This document shows, piece after piece, positions 16,884 through 26,580 of a stretch of DNA of 42,245 bases (the first letter of the stretch is position 1; every line of letters starts with the position of its first letter). Under the pieces are notes generated by a model, which was not told the DNA's origin, did no database searches, and saw nothing but the letters and a program-made list of their open reading frames with translations. Location: positions 1 through 42,245 of the forward strand of contig JAIRMC010000145.1 in the NCBI GenBank assembly GCA_031258965.1, in the 5' to 3' direction. Origin of the DNA: Azoarcus sp. GTDB lineage: Bacteria > Pseudomonadota > Gammaproteobacteria > Burkholderiales > Rhodocyclaceae. The position numbers were made by a program, and so were the translations under genes.

Positions 16884-18245
16884 ATGTCCTCCATACCCCG
16901 GCATCTCGCCCGTCCCATACTCACCAACGCCTGGCCGGTATTGGTGGCGCAGATGGTTTCCATCGGCATGATGGCCGCCGACACGATGATCGTCGGCCGC
17001 TATTCCACGCAACATCTGGCGGCCGTCGCGGTCGGCTCCGGGCTTTACGCCACGCTGGCGATGAGTCTGGGCGGGGTGTTGCAGGCGCTCGCCCCCATCG
17101 TCGGCCAACACTATGGCGCGGGAGAGCGGGAACGGATCGGTTCGGACATACGGCAAGGGTTGTGGCTCGCCGTCCTGCTCACCCTCTGCGGCGGCGCGCT
17201 GCTCGTCGATCCCCGCTGGCTGATTGCTCCAGCGCGGCTCGAAGCGGAGGTCGAGGCCATTACCGTGGATTACATGCGTCTGCTTGCCCTCTCCCTGCCC
17301 GCCATGCTTGGCTACCGCGCCTTTCACGCCGCCGCCAACGCCTTGGGCCTGCCGCGCCCGCTCATGCTCATCGCCTTCCTGGAAACCTTTTGCCACGCCC
17401 TGCTGGCGAGCGTCCTGGTCGGCGGCCACGCGGGGCTGCCGCCGCTAGGCGCGACTGGGGCGGCGCTCTCGCAGGTCATCGTCAGTTGGATCGGCCTGGG
17501 ATTCAGTTTCTGGCTGCTGCGGAAAAGTCCGCGCTTCGCGCCGTTCCACATCTTCGCGCGTTGGGAACGTCCCTGCTGGATGGCGCAGAAGGAACTGCTC
17601 CGGCTCGGCATCCCGATTGGTTTCTCCTTCATGGTCGAAATCAGCGCCTTTACCCTGATGGCGATCTTCATCGCCCGCCTCGGGGCGGAAACAGTGAGCG
17701 GGCACCGCATTGCCGCCAATCTCTCCGCGCTTGTCTATATGTTGCCGCTCTCGCTGGCAATCGCCACGGCGGCGCAGGTCGCGCAGGCGGTCGGCGCAAA
17801 AGACGAGGCGCTGGCGCGCGGCTTTGCCCTGACCGGAATAAAAATCGCCTGCGCTTTTTCCGTGCTCATGGCCATCGCGCTGCTATGCCTGCGCGACGCC
17901 GTCGCCTGGCTGGCAACCACCGACGCCATGGTGGCGAACATGGCTATCGGACTCGCCTTCTATATTGCGCTCTACCAATTCTTCGATGCCGTGCAGACTG
18001 TCGCCTGCTTTGCGCTGCGCGCCTACAAGATCAGCTTCGTGTTGCTGCTCATCCACCTTGCCTGTTTCTGGGGGCTGGGCCTGGGGCTGGGTTACTGGCT
18101 TGCGTTCCACGCTCCCGTTCCGCAAGGCGCAGCCGGTTTCTGGCAGGCGGCGGTCATCTCCACCATCACCGCCGCCGTTCTTTTCGGCTGGTTGCTGTCA
18201 TGGGTGACGAAGCAACGGGCCGGAACCGCCAGGCGGAAAGAATGA
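16884..18245 (+). CDS. MATE family multidrug/metabolite exporter
   Basis: About 453 residues with twelve membrane spans and an internal two-fold repeat. The N-terminal ARPILTNAWPVLVAQMVSIGMMAADTMIVGRYS and ALAPIVGQHYGAG segments are NorM-like, as is the C-terminal FALRAYKI region. Such transporters export cationic compounds in exchange for Na+ or H+ across the inner membrane. The ATG at 16884 is preferred; a TTG at 16860 would add eight residues, and neither has a strong ribosome site. It lies 64 bases before the convergent HDOD-GGDEF gene. The substrate is unknown. Confidence 0.92.
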   Translation: MSSIPRHLARPILTNAWPVLVAQMVSIGMMAADTMIVGRYSTQHLAAVAVGSGLYATLAMSLGGVLQALAPIVGQHYGAGERERIGSDIRQGLWLAVLLTLCGGALLVDPRWLIAPARLEAEVEAITVDYMRLLALSLPAMLGYRAFHAAANALGLPRPLMLIAFLETFCHALLASVLVGGHAGLPPLGATGAALSQVIVSWIGLGFSFWLLRKSPRFAPFHIFARWERPCWMAQKELLRLGIPIGFSFMVEISAFTLMAIFIARLGAETVSGHRIAANLSALVYMLPLSLAIATAAQVAQAVGAKDEALARGFALTGIKIACAFSVLMAIALLCLRDAVAWLATTDAMVANMAIGLAFYIALYQFFDAVQTVACFALRAYKISFVLLLIHLACFWGLGLGLGYWLAFHAPVPQGAAGFWQAAVISTITAAVLFGWLLSWVTKQRAGTARRKE

Positions 18246-18309
18246 CACCGGGTTCATGTGACGCCGGATGACAATACCCCAGGAAAAATGCAGCGCGGAG
18301 CGAGGGCGT

Positions 18310-20262
18310 TCACCCCGCTCCGTCAATCGAAGCCGTCCGGTTGCGTCCCTGTCTTTTTGCCAGCAGGACGGCGCGGTCGGCTTTCTTGATCAGATCGCCA
18401 ACATCGGCCATGGTGTCGTCTTCCACCGCCACGCCCACGCTGATCGTCAAATGCAATATTTCGTTTTCGTTGCTGATCGTGAGCTGGTTGATTTCCCCGC
18501 GCAGGCGCTCGCCGCAGGCTATCGCTTCTTCCAGCGAGGTCTCCGGACAGATGACCAGGAATTCATCGCCGCCGATGCGGCAGATCACGTCCTTGCCGCG
18601 CAGCGCCATGCGCAAGGCGTCGGATGCCTGGCGCAAGGTCATGTCGCCGACATCGTGGCCGTAGATGTCGTTGATCCGTTTGAAGTTGTCGATATCGACG
18701 ATCATGCACGCCAGGGTGCGCCCGCTGCGCTGGGCCGCCGACCATTCCTGTTGCATGCGTTCGTGCGAGTAGCGCAGGTTGGGCAGCCCGGTAAGCGCAT
18801 CCGTGAGCGCGGCTTCTTGCAGGCAGCGGTTGGAGATGGCGAGTTCGGCGGCGAAATGCCGCAGTTCTTCGCGTTCGTGCTCCAACTCCTGCTGCAACTG
18901 CACGATCCGGCGCGCCGCGTTCAATCGCGCCAGCAGCATCCGGGCGCCCGCGGGTTTGATGAAGAAATCATCCGCGCCGGCTTCGAGGACGGCGATGTGG
19001 GTTGCGTCGTCGCTGGGCAGCAGAAGCAAGATGTATATGCCGCGTCCAATGCGCGATGCGCGCAGGGTTTTGATGAGGCGGCCCACATGGACGGGGTCGT
19101 CACTGGCGTCGAGCACCAGTATTTGCGGCTGTACGTCGAGTACCTGTTCCATGACAGCCCTCGGGTTGAGGCACTCGAACACGCGGATGCCAATGCCCTG
19201 CAATGCTTTTGCCAGCCGCGCGCGCTCGGCGGCGTTTTTTTCGACGAGCATCGCGCGCAGGCCGGGCAGGGCCGCTGTCGGGGAGGATGCTTCGCCCTTT
19301 TCTCCGGCTTGCCGCGATTCCTGCGCGGATGTTGCCTGGTCGCCGGTCTCGGCGCCGCTCAAGGCATCGAAGGGCGGCACGACCGTATTGCCGAGTTGCA
19401 ATAATTTGCTCCATTCTTGCCATTGGCGGGCGATTTCATTGCAGTCGGCGACGAAAACCTCGCGCGCGCACCCCAGATGCGCCGCCAGTCTCAGGGCGCG
19501 CGCCATCAGCGTCTGTTGTCCGGGCTGCGTTCCCAGGCAGATTTCCGCCACGTTCCGGGCGAGGATCAGGCATTGCATGACCGTCATTTCCCGGCTGTCG
19601 GCGGCGAAAGGCACATCACCGGGATGTTCGTGATAGTACACGGGGGCGGTAAAGACGGGCGGGATGCCCCAATCCGCGAGCATGGCTGTTCCCAGTTCCG
19701 CGTGAGTCATCGCCAATACTTGCCGTTCTTGCTCCACGAGGTCGATGCCCGGGTTGTCCGCCATGATGGCGAGCAGCCGTCCATATTTGATCGGGTATAC
19801 CGTGGCGAGCGCCAATTCGCCGATTCGCGCGAGGAGGCCGACGCTGAAAAGTTCGTCGGCGGCCACCAGGCGAATGCGCCCGGCAAATGTCTGCATGGCG
19901 ATTGCCATGATGAGCGACGACGACCAGAACCGCGTGTAGTCGAAGCCCGGACAGTTCCCCTTGCGGTAATTCGAGAGGAGCGAAAAACCGAGTACCATCG
20001 CACGCACGGCGGGCAGCCCCACTACCATCAAGGCTTCCCGTACTGATACGATTGCCCGCTGCCGGAAAAGCATGCCGTTGGCGGCCTTGATGAGCCGCCC
20101 GACGAAAGCCGGGTCGCCCTTGATGACCCGTGCCAGGTCGGTGGCTGAAACGGTTTCATCCTGCGCCATGCGCATGACGGCCAATGCGACGCCACGAGGC
20201 GAAGGGAGATGCCCCGTGGCTTTGATTTGCGCAAAATGCTTGAGGTCAATCGGTGAGGACAT
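18310..20262 (-). CDS. HDOD-REC-GGDEF signalling protein, probable diguanylate cyclase
   Basis: 650 residues with three modules. Residues 8-215 form an HDOD domain (GDPAFVGRLIKAAN, HAELGTAMLADWGIPP). Residues 300-420 form a receiver-like domain with the phospho-acceptor Asp in ILVLDASDD but only one acidic residue in the first acidic pocket. A short coiled coil leads to a GGDEF domain (455-640). The catalytic GGDEF is intact at 564-568, and the inhibitory I-site RGKD sits five residues before it, so c-di-GMP synthesis with product feedback is likely. ATG at 20262 is chosen over an upstream start at 20343. A motile neighbourhood fits a role in switching lifestyle. Confidence 0.9.
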   Translation of the reverse strand: MSSPIDLKHFAQIKATGHLPSPRGVALAVMRMAQDETVSATDLARVIKGDPAFVGRLIKAANGMLFRQRAIVSVREALMVVGLPAVRAMVLGFSLLSNYRKGNCPGFDYTRFWSSSLIMAIAMQTFAGRIRLVAADELFSVGLLARIGELALATVYPIKYGRLLAIMADNPGIDLVEQERQVLAMTHAELGTAMLADWGIPPVFTAPVYYHEHPGDVPFAADSREMTVMQCLILARNVAEICLGTQPGQQTLMARALRLAAHLGCAREVFVADCNEIARQWQEWSKLLQLGNTVVPPFDALSGAETGDQATSAQESRQAGEKGEASSPTAALPGLRAMLVEKNAAERARLAKALQGIGIRVFECLNPRAVMEQVLDVQPQILVLDASDDPVHVGRLIKTLRASRIGRGIYILLLLPSDDATHIAVLEAGADDFFIKPAGARMLLARLNAARRIVQLQQELEHEREELRHFAAELAISNRCLQEAALTDALTGLPNLRYSHERMQQEWSAAQRSGRTLACMIVDIDNFKRINDIYGHDVGDMTLRQASDALRMALRGKDVICRIGGDEFLVICPETSLEEAIACGERLRGEINQLTISNENEILHLTISVGVAVEDDTMADVGDLIKKADRAVLLAKRQGRNRTASIDGAG

Positions 20263-20461
20263 ATGAACACCAGGCAGAAGAACGGTTTCATGCGCGGGCG
20301 GCGGCCCCGGAGGGCATTGCAAATGCCTTGTCTGATATACCACAAAACTTCAAGGGATTTGGCCGTCGGACACATTCGGTTTGCCGCAATGTGTGCCATA
20401 TGTCCTCCTGATAGAATGGAAAGACTGAAATGACCATCGGCAAATCCCACCGGATTCCGCA

Positions 20462-21001
20462 ATGAAATATTGTTCCACATGTGGCGCGCCCGTCATATTG
20501 TGTATTCCGTCCGGCGATACGCGGCAACGCCATATCTGCGTGAATTGCGGCGCGATTCACTACCAGAATCCCAAATTGGTCGTCGGCGCCATCCCGGTCT
20601 GGGAAGACAAGATATTGCTCTGTCGACGCGCGATCGAACCCCGGCGGCGCAAATGGACTTTGCCCGCCGGTTTCATGGAAAACCACGAGACGAGCGCCGA
20701 GGCCGCCATCCGCGAGACGCTGGAAGAAGCCTGCGCGGACGTCGATCTGGACGAAATGTTTACGTTTATCGACCTGCCCTGCATTGACCAAGTGCATATC
20801 TTCTACCGCGCCCGCCTGCGCGACGCCAATTTCCGTCCCGGCGACGAATCGCTCGAAACCGCGCTTTTCAGCGAAACCGACATTCCCTGGGACGATATTG
20901 CTTTTCGCAGCACCACATCGACCTTGCGCCATTATTTTGAGGACCGCCGCACGGGTCATTGGCGTTTTCATGCCATCGTCCAGCATGCCGCGGCCCAATA
21001 G
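20462..21001 (+). CDS. Nudix hydrolase with N-terminal zinc ribbon
   Basis: 179 residues. Two CxxC pairs (YCSTCGAP and ICVNCGAIHY) form a small zinc ribbon. Then comes a Nudix domain with the box GFMENHETSAEAAIRETLEEACADV, which matches GX5EX7REUXEE apart from Ala-Cys at the usual G-U end. The catalytic Glu residues are retained. The zinc ribbon plus Nudix layout resembles NudC/NADH pyrophosphatase-like and ADP-ribose-type hydrolases, but the protein is shorter than NudC, so the nucleotide substrate is open. It is divergent from the HDOD-GGDEF gene. Confidence 0.88.
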   Translation: MKYCSTCGAPVILCIPSGDTRQRHICVNCGAIHYQNPKLVVGAIPVWEDKILLCRRAIEPRRRKWTLPAGFMENHETSAEAAIRETLEEACADVDLDEMFTFIDLPCIDQVHIFYRARLRDANFRPGDESLETALFSETDIPWDDIAFRSTTSTLRHYFEDRRTGHWRFHAIVQHAAAQ

Positions 21002-21154
21002 CGATCCGCCGCGAGCGCGCCGATCCGCCTGATGCGGAACCGCCTCCGGCGTGTGGACTCCTACCTCGGAGATGGATGCGCGGCACGGACGGGGAACCCG
21101 TCTTGCCGCCATCCGTTGCTGTCGCTCACACAAAAAACACGAGGGAGGACGACT

Positions 21155-22807
21155 ATGTTCAATTCGCTCAAAATCGGCCAGAAACTATTCATCCTGACCG
21201 CGATTTCGCTGCTGTTATCCGTCGTCGTGGCGGGCGTCGGCATCGCCGGGATGGCCAATGTCCACACGAATCTGGAAACATCCTACGACCACTCGGCCAA
21301 ACCGAGTCCTTCGCTGGCCCGCACGAACGGCAGCATCGGCGACGTGGCGCTGGACGTCCTGCTTGCGTTCCAGCATGTCCCCGGCTCGGCGGTCTCGCGT
21401 TTGCACGGAGACGAAATCGAAGCCCATTTTGCAAAAATCGCCGCGCTGATAACCTACATGGAAACAAACTGGGAAGAATTCAGCGCATCCAGTCTGGGCC
21501 ATCAGGAAGAAACTGTCGTCAAAAGTTTCAACGAACATTACGCGCCGCTCAGGAACGCCATCGACCAGACAGTGGCCGCCCTGCGCGCGGGCGACTTCTC
21601 GGAAGAAAACTTTTCCCGCTTCCTGGCCTCCTTCAATGCGCATGCTCCGGCATTGAACAAAGCAACCCTCTCCATGATAGAGGCCGCGGAAAAAATCGCC
21701 CTTGACGAATTCAATGCCGGCGAGCGAACCGTTAACTCCAATAGCATATCCATTGCGCTTTCCCTTTCCGTCGGCCTGGTGGTCTGCGTATTGCTGGCGC
21801 TTTTTCTCATCAGGTCCATCACCCAGCCGCTCCACGAAGTGCAGCATGCGATGACGGCAATCGAAGCCAGCCGCGACTTCACTCACCGGGTGCCAACGAT
21901 GAGCAAGGACGAAGTCGGCCAGGCCGCGCAGGCATTCAATCTGCTGCTTGGCTCCTTGCAGGAAGCGTTCAAGGACATCCTCGCCAACGTCGAGCAGTTG
22001 ATGAAAATCACGGTGGAACTTGCCGAAAATACTTGCGACGTTGCCCATAACTCCGAATCCGCCAGCGAATCCACCACCGCAATAGCCGCGGCTGTGGAAG
22101 AAATGTCGGTCAGCATTACCCGCGTGAGCGACAACGCCAAGGACACGCTGGACGTTTCCAAACACACCGGCGAACTATCGAAACAAGGCGGCGACGTCAT
22201 CCGCGATACCGTCGCCCGCATGCGCGAAATGGCCGAATCGGTGGACAACTCCTCGACGACCATTGCCGAGCTGGGCAAGCAATCCGAACGAATATCCAGT
22301 ATCGTGCAAGTCATCAAGGACGTGGCCGACCAGACCAACCTGCTGGCGCTCAATGCCGCCATCGAAGCGGCCAGGGCCGGCGAGCAGGGGCGCGGCTTCG
22401 CCGTGGTCGCCGACGAAGTGCGTAAACTTGCCGAGCGGACATCGGCGGCGACCGGCGAAATCGCCTCGATGATTTCCGCCATCCAGGAAAGCTCGCACAG
22501 CGCCGTCCGCGCCATGAGTCACGCCGCCAAACAGGTCGATCAGAGCGTGAGCCTGGCCGACCGCGCCGGTAACGCCATCTCCAACATCCAGCAAGGCGCG
22601 GAGGAAGTACGCCACCACGTCAACGACATCACCCAGGCGCTCGCCGAACAGGGCATCGCCAGCCAGAACATCGCGCAGCAAGTCGAACGTGTTGCCCGCG
22701 CCGCCGAGGGCAACAGCGCAAAGACCCGGGACGCCGCCGAGGCCGTGGGAAAAATCAAAGTCATGGCGCAAGGAGTACGCACAGCAATCGGCCAGTTCAC
22801 GTTATAA
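21155..22807 (+). CDS. Methyl-accepting chemotaxis protein
   Basis: 550 residues. TM1 covers about residues 10-32, a four-helix-type periplasmic sensor domain about 33-195, and TM2 about 203-223. A HAMP domain ([18 protein letters not shown]) and the cytoplasmic coiled coil follow, with the conserved hairpin tip [37 protein letters not shown], which docks CheA/CheW. There is no C-terminal CheR-docking pentapeptide. The start ATG at 21155 has GGGAGG upstream; the longer frame starting at 21032 lacks one. The ligand is unknown. It precedes flagellar accessory genes on the same strand. Confidence 0.95.
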   Translation: MFNSLKIGQKLFILTAISLLLSVVVAGVGIAGMANVHTNLETSYDHSAKPSPSLARTNGSIGDVALDVLLAFQHVPGSAVSRLHGDEIEAHFAKIAALITYMETNWEEFSASSLGHQEETVVKSFNEHYAPLRNAIDQTVAALRAGDFSEENFSRFLASFNAHAPALNKATLSMIEAAEKIALDEFNAGERTVNSNSISIALSLSVGLVVCVLLALFLIRSITQPLHEVQHAMTAIEASRDFTHRVPTMSKDEVGQAAQAFNLLLGSLQEAFKDILANVEQLMKITVELAENTCDVAHNSESASESTTAIAAAVEEMSVSITRVSDNAKDTLDVSKHTGELSKQGGDVIRDTVARMREMAESVDNSSTTIAELGKQSERISSIVQVIKDVADQTNLLALNAAIEAARAGEQGRGFAVVADEVRKLAERTSAATGEIASMISAIQESSHSAVRAMSHAAKQVDQSVSLADRAGNAISNIQQGAEEVRHHVNDITQALAEQGIASQNIAQQVERVARAAEGNSAKTRDAAEAVGKIKVMAQGVRTAIGQFTL

Positions 22808-22838
22808 GGGGGATACAAAAGCCAAAGGAACCCGACCG

Positions 22839-23213
22839 ATGATCACGCCGAAGCAAAGCGCGGGAACACGTATCCTGAACCTGGAAGAAGCGCGGGCGCT
22901 CCTTGCGCTGTACGAGTCCATGATCGACATCGCCCGCGCCCGCGATTGGGAACGCCTGGCTGAAATCGAGCGCCAGGCCGCGATAATCCGCGACACGGCT
23001 TCCGCCCCCGCGCGCGAACCCGTGGACGCGGGCGGCACGACCCAGGAAAACATCAAGGCGCTAACGGAACTGATCAGGCGCATCCAGGCCCTCGACCGTG
23101 AAATCCGCAATTACGTAGAACCCGCGCACGAAGAAGCGCGCCAACAATTGTCCAGCGAAATCAAGGGCCGTAACATGCGCGCCGCTTATGGCGGCCTCGA
23201 TGGCCCCGGATGA
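22839..23213 (+). CDS. FliT-like flagellar chaperone
   Basis: 124 residues from ATG 22839 with AAGGA eight bases ahead, 31 bases past the chemoreceptor stop. The protein is all-helical. ALLALYESMIDIARARDWERLAEIERQ resembles the FliT N-terminal helix region, and the rest (IKALTELIRRIQALDREIRNYVEPAHEEARQQL) fits the helical bundle. FliT proteins are cytoplasmic chaperones for the filament cap FliD and, in enterics, regulate FlhDC. Sequence similarity in this family is low, so the call leans partly on the FliK-like gene directly downstream. Confidence 0.7.
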   Translation: MITPKQSAGTRILNLEEARALLALYESMIDIARARDWERLAEIERQAAIIRDTASAPAREPVDAGGTTQENIKALTELIRRIQALDREIRNYVEPAHEEARQQLSSEIKGRNMRAAYGGLDGPG

Positions 23214-23245
23214 TCCCCATGTCATGAACCCAGGGATGCCAGAGC

Positions 23246-24589
23246 ATGATTCCCTCGGATCTTGCCGCCCGCCTGCGCTTCCTGCACGAAGCTAGTCTTT
23301 TTGAAGGCTCGCCCCCGGTAGCCGGGCTGCACCGCTCGCGCGAAATCCAGGCCCAATTGCAAGACCTGGCGCCGGGGCAACGTTTCTTCGCCACCCTGCA
23401 ACGCACGCTGCCCGACGGCACTTTCCGCGCGCTGGTCGCGGGCCGGCAAATCACCCTCGCGCTCAACGCTTCCGCCCAGCCGGGCGATACGCTCGAACTG
23501 GTCGCCACCCGCGTTACCCCCGGCATCGTGCTATCCCGGCTGGCCAGTCCCGAAACCGCCGCGCCCGCCGCCTCTGCCCGCCCCAACCTCAGTCCGACCG
23601 GGCAACTCATCAGCTTCTTGCTCACGGGCCAGCCCGCCGCCAAGCCCACGGCGCTGGCGAACAACCAGCCTTTTTTCAGCACACCGCCGCCTTCCGCGGC
23701 GAACGCCAACGCCCAGACTACGCCCGCCGTTGCCGCGCAGGGCGCGCCCAATATAGCCCAGACCACGCCCGCCGCCGCGCAGGGCGTGCCCAATACGGTC
23801 CAGACCCTACCGGGCGCCGCCGCCAGCGCCCAACTTGCCGCTTCCGCGCAAACCGTCGCCAGTACCCAACTCGCGCCCATGCTGCGTCAGGCGCTGGCGC
23901 AGAGCGGGCTGTTTTACGAATCGCACCTGACGCAGTGGCTGGCGGGAAAAATCGACCTTGCCGCCCTGGCGCGCGAACCGCAAAGCCAGGGCATGCAGCC
24001 GCCAGCGGGACAAGCGCCATCGAGCGCCACTCACGCCGCCGCCGCATCCTCGCCCGCCGCACCGGCATCCTCTACCCCGGCCGGCACGGGAAACGCCGCG
24101 CCGGCATCAGGCAATAATGCCGCCCTCCAAGCGATCGCGCGCAACGAAGAACCCATCGCCCGCGTCGCGGGCGCGACCGGCCAGCCTGCCGAAAATCCCC
24201 TGCGCGGCGGCCCGATTGCCGAACGCCTGCTGCCCATCGTCCACCAGCAACTCGAGACGCTCGCCAGCCAGCAATACGTCTGGCATGGCATGGCATGGCC
24301 CGGACAAGCGTTCGAATGGATCATCGAAGACCCGCGCGGCGAAGGGCGCGCGGACGGCGAAGAAAACGACCGGGAATGGCGCACCACCCTGCGGCTGACG
24401 CTGCCCCGCCTCGGCGGCATCCAGGCCAGCGTGCGGTTGACCGCGAGCGGCGTCGCCTTGCGGCTCGACGTCGATGACGAAACCGCCGCCCGCGCGCTCG
24501 AAACGCATCGAGACGAGCTGGAGGAAGCCCTGGCGGCGGCGGGCGTGCCGCTCACCGGCATGGCTGTGGAACGCCGCGATGAACGCTGA
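23246..24589 (+). CDS. FliK-like flagellar hook-length control protein
   Basis: 447 residues with the FliK layout: a structured N-terminus, a long disordered Ala/Pro/Gln-rich middle (about 115-310) and a folded C-terminal domain (about 320-447; LTLPRLGGIQASVRLTASGVALRLDVDDETAARALETHRDELEEALAAAG) like the Flg_hook region. FliK is secreted as a molecular ruler, and its C-terminus switches FlhB specificity from rod/hook to filament. The immediately downstream FlhB-C-like gene, overlapping by 11 bases, fits that partnership. It could be a second, non-canonical FliK since the rest of the flagellar operon is absent. Confidence 0.78.
   Translation: MIPSDLAARLRFLHEASLFEGSPPVAGLHRSREIQAQLQDLAPGQRFFATLQRTLPDGTFRALVAGRQITLALNASAQPGDTLELVATRVTPGIVLSRLASPETAAPAASARPNLSPTGQLISFLLTGQPAAKPTALANNQPFFSTPPPSAANANAQTTPAVAAQGAPNIAQTTPAAAQGVPNTVQTLPGAAASAQLAASAQTVASTQLAPMLRQALAQSGLFYESHLTQWLAGKIDLAALAREPQSQGMQPPAGQAPSSATHAAAASSPAAPASSTPAGTGNAAPASGNNAALQAIARNEEPIARVAGATGQPAENPLRGGPIAERLLPIVHQQLETLASQQYVWHGMAWPGQAFEWIIEDPRGEGRADGEENDREWRTTLRLTLPRLGGIQASVRLTASGVALRLDVDDETAARALETHRDELEEALAAAGVPLTGMAVERRDER
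23714..23800 (+). repeat. Two tandem coding repeats in the FliK-like linker
   Basis: A 45-base unit (15 codons, QTTPAVAAQGAPNIA-type) is followed by a 42-base variant with one codon fewer. It lies in the disordered linker and so could vary in length between strains. Confidence 0.6.
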
Positions 24590-24893
24590 CGCCGCCGCGC
24601 CGCGCGGCGAAGCCGTCGCCCTCACTTACACGCCGGGCGACAGCGCCCCGACGGTTGTCGCCAAGGGCCGGGGGCTGATCGCGCAAGAGATCATCGAGCG
24701 CGCCCGCGAAGCCGGCGTATATGTACACGAATCACCCGAACTCGTCTCGCTGTTGATGCAAGTCGATCTCGACGAGCACATCCCCCCGCAACTCTATACC
24801 GTTATCGCCGAGTTACTGGCTTGGCTCTACCGCATCGAAGCGGCCGCCCCCGGCGTCATGCCAAAAAGCATCGACCCCCCCCGGGAACTGTAG
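24579..24893 (+). CDS. Stand-alone FlhB C-terminal domain-like protein
   Basis: 104 residues, ATG 24579 overlapping the FliK-like gene. It matches the cytoplasmic C-domain of FlhB/EscU: AVALTYTPGDSAPTVVAKGRGLIAQEIIERAREAGVYVHESPELVSLLMQVDLDEHIPPQLYTVIAELLAWLYR. The FlhB NPTH autocleavage sequence is absent, as in the known stand-alone FlhB-like paralogues (FhlB/FlhX type), and no membrane part is present. It probably takes part in export-substrate switching with the adjacent FliK-like protein, but whether it replaces or modulates FlhB is unknown. Confidence 0.85.
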   Translation: MNADAAAPRGEAVALTYTPGDSAPTVVAKGRGLIAQEIIERAREAGVYVHESPELVSLLMQVDLDEHIPPQLYTVIAELLAWLYRIEAAAPGVMPKSIDPPREL

Positions 24894-24955
24894 CCATACT
24901 ATGCAAAGAACAGTAAGCTGTCCATTCAACAATATGATTTACCGGATCAAACAAT

Positions 24956-25738
24956 ATGCCGGACCAAACTGACGACACGTTGGCGCTCGAACCCTTGCAC
25001 GAGGACGAACTGGCGCATTACCTCCTGCGCGGCCGCCAACAAATCCGCCATCTGTTGCAGGACATGATCGACGCCCGCGCGCTCATCAGCATCCACATAC
25101 TGCCGGGGTCGCTATCCTTTCTCAGCACCCTCCTCATGCTTTCCGAAGACGAGGAATGGCTTTTTCTCGATGCCAGTCCGAGCGAAGCCATCCACCGCCG
25201 CGCACTGGAAGCCGAACGCCTGCTCTGCATCACCCAGTTGAACAAAATCCGCATCCAGTTCCGGGTATCCGGCATCACGGAAGTTCCGCTCGAAGGCCGC
25301 CCCGCGCTCACGGCCCCCCTTCCCTCGGAAATCCTGCGCCTGCAACGGCGGGACGCTTTCCGCCTGGTGGTGCCCATTTCCCACAAACTGAAATGCCTCC
25401 TGCCCGAATCGATACGGGAGACCGGCGGCGCGGAAAACCGCGACAAGGCGGTCGAAATCCTTGTCATTGATGTGAGCGCCAGCGGCCTGTCGCTGGAAAT
25501 CCCCGTCGGCAAAACCGTGCCGGGCGTGGGTGACACCATCAAGGACTGCTCCCTGAAATTGCCCGGCGGACTCATCAGCGTCAATCTCGAAGTTCGCAAC
25601 CATGGCCGCCGCATTCTCGGCGACGGCAGGGAAATGATCCGTCTCGGTTGCAGCTTCATCGGCCTGCCCACCCACGCCGCCAACCAGATACAACGCTACA
25701 TCTACCAGACCGAACGCGAAATCCGCGCGCGCCTGTGA
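24956..25738 (+). CDS. ycgR: PilZ-domain flagellar brake protein YcgR
   Basis: 260 residues. An N-terminal YcgR domain (about 15-125) is followed by a PilZ domain with the c-di-GMP-binding RxxxR motif RRDAFR near 128-133 and the second motif DVSASGLSL near 175. In enterics YcgR binds c-di-GMP and slows or biases the flagellar motor at the stator-rotor interface. The gene follows the FlhB-like gene by about 60 bases on the same strand. Together with the HDOD-GGDEF cyclase upstream this gives a local c-di-GMP source and effector. Length and both motifs support a functional protein. Confidence 0.9.
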   Translation: MPDQTDDTLALEPLHEDELAHYLLRGRQQIRHLLQDMIDARALISIHILPGSLSFLSTLLMLSEDEEWLFLDASPSEAIHRRALEAERLLCITQLNKIRIQFRVSGITEVPLEGRPALTAPLPSEILRLQRRDAFRLVVPISHKLKCLLPESIRETGGAENRDKAVEILVIDVSASGLSLEIPVGKTVPGVGDTIKDCSLKLPGGLISVNLEVRNHGRRILGDGREMIRLGCSFIGLPTHAANQIQRYIYQTEREIRARL

Positions 25739-25758
25739 CGGCGCGGACGAACGCCGAT

Positions 25759-26580
25759 TCAAGCGCCCGCCTGGGGAGGCGTGAAACCGTTTCTTGCCAG
25801 AAAAGCGCCCCATTCGTCGTAAATGGCGCGCAGGCGGGCGTCGAGATAGGTTAGCGCCGTTTTCGCCAGATCGTCCGGAATGCCGTAGAAGGCTTCGGCA
25901 ATGGAACCCGCTATGGCCGCGAGCGTGTCGCTGTCGCCGCCCAGGGAAATGGCGGTGCGGATGGCGTCCTCGAAGGAATCGGATTCCAGGAAAGCCTCGA
26001 TGGCCTGCGGTACGGTTTTCTGGCAGGTTTCGTTGAATGTGTAAGTCGGGCGGATTTCGTCGATAGTGAAATCCAGCGGGTAGTAATGACACTGGATGTG
26101 GCCGCGGATGTCCTCCTTGCTTGCGCCGGATCGCGCCATGAAGATGGCGATGGCCGCGGCCTGCGCGCCTTTGAGTCCTTCCGGGTGGTTGTGCGTGACG
26201 GCGGTAATGGCGCGGGCGAGGCGAATGGCGTCTTCTCGCGTGCGTGCGGCAATGGCGGCGGGGCTGACCCGCATGGCCGCGCCGTTGCCGTAACTGTTGT
26301 AGGGAGCGGGATGGGCGCTTTCCACCCATCGCGCGAAACGCATGCCGAAGCCGCAAAGGGGATATTTGCGCCCGATCTCCTGCATGGACGCGACGGCAGC
26401 CGCCGCGAGGCGTTCATCGTCTTGTGTCCCGGCGTTCATGATGGCGCGGGCCAGGGCCAGAGTCATGATACTGTCGTCCGTGACGCGGCAATCCCGGGTG
26501 AAAAGCGCAAATGTCTTGTCGCGGTGGTTATCGAACTCGAAACGGGAACCGGCGATGTCGCCGATGATTGCGCCTAGCAT
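25759..26580 (-). CDS. ADP-ribosylglycohydrolase (DraG) family protein
   Basis: 273 residues. Family motifs are intact: GAIIGDIAGSRFE at the start, TDDSIMTLALA (metal ligands), YNSYGNGAAMRVSP, and GGDSDTLAAIAGSIAEAFYG near the C-terminus for the second metal site. DraG relatives remove ADP-ribose from proteins or small molecules. No DraT or nitrogenase gene is present here, so the nitrogen-fixation role of classical DraG is not supported, and the target is unknown. It is convergent with ycgR, with 20 bases between the stops, and divergent from hisC. Confidence 0.9.
   Translation of the reverse strand: MLGAIIGDIAGSRFEFDNHRDKTFALFTRDCRVTDDSIMTLALARAIMNAGTQDDERLAAAAVASMQEIGRKYPLCGFGMRFARWVESAHPAPYNSYGNGAAMRVSPAAIAARTREDAIRLARAITAVTHNHPEGLKGAQAAAIAIFMARSGASKEDIRGHIQCHYYPLDFTIDEIRPTYTFNETCQKTVPQAIEAFLESDSFEDAIRTAISLGGDSDTLAAIAGSIAEAFYGIPDDLAKTALTYLDARLRAIYDEWGAFLARNGFTPPQAGA

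Noticed and set aside
16850-18271. 473-codon plus-strand frame overlapping the MATE gene
   Set aside because: Out-of-frame reading of the membrane protein; Arg/His/Pro-rich with no membrane pattern.
24284-24296. Short direct repeat ggcatggcatggc in the FliK-like gene
   Set aside because: Explained by neighbouring codons for Trp-His-Gly-Met-Ala-Trp; no wider repeat.
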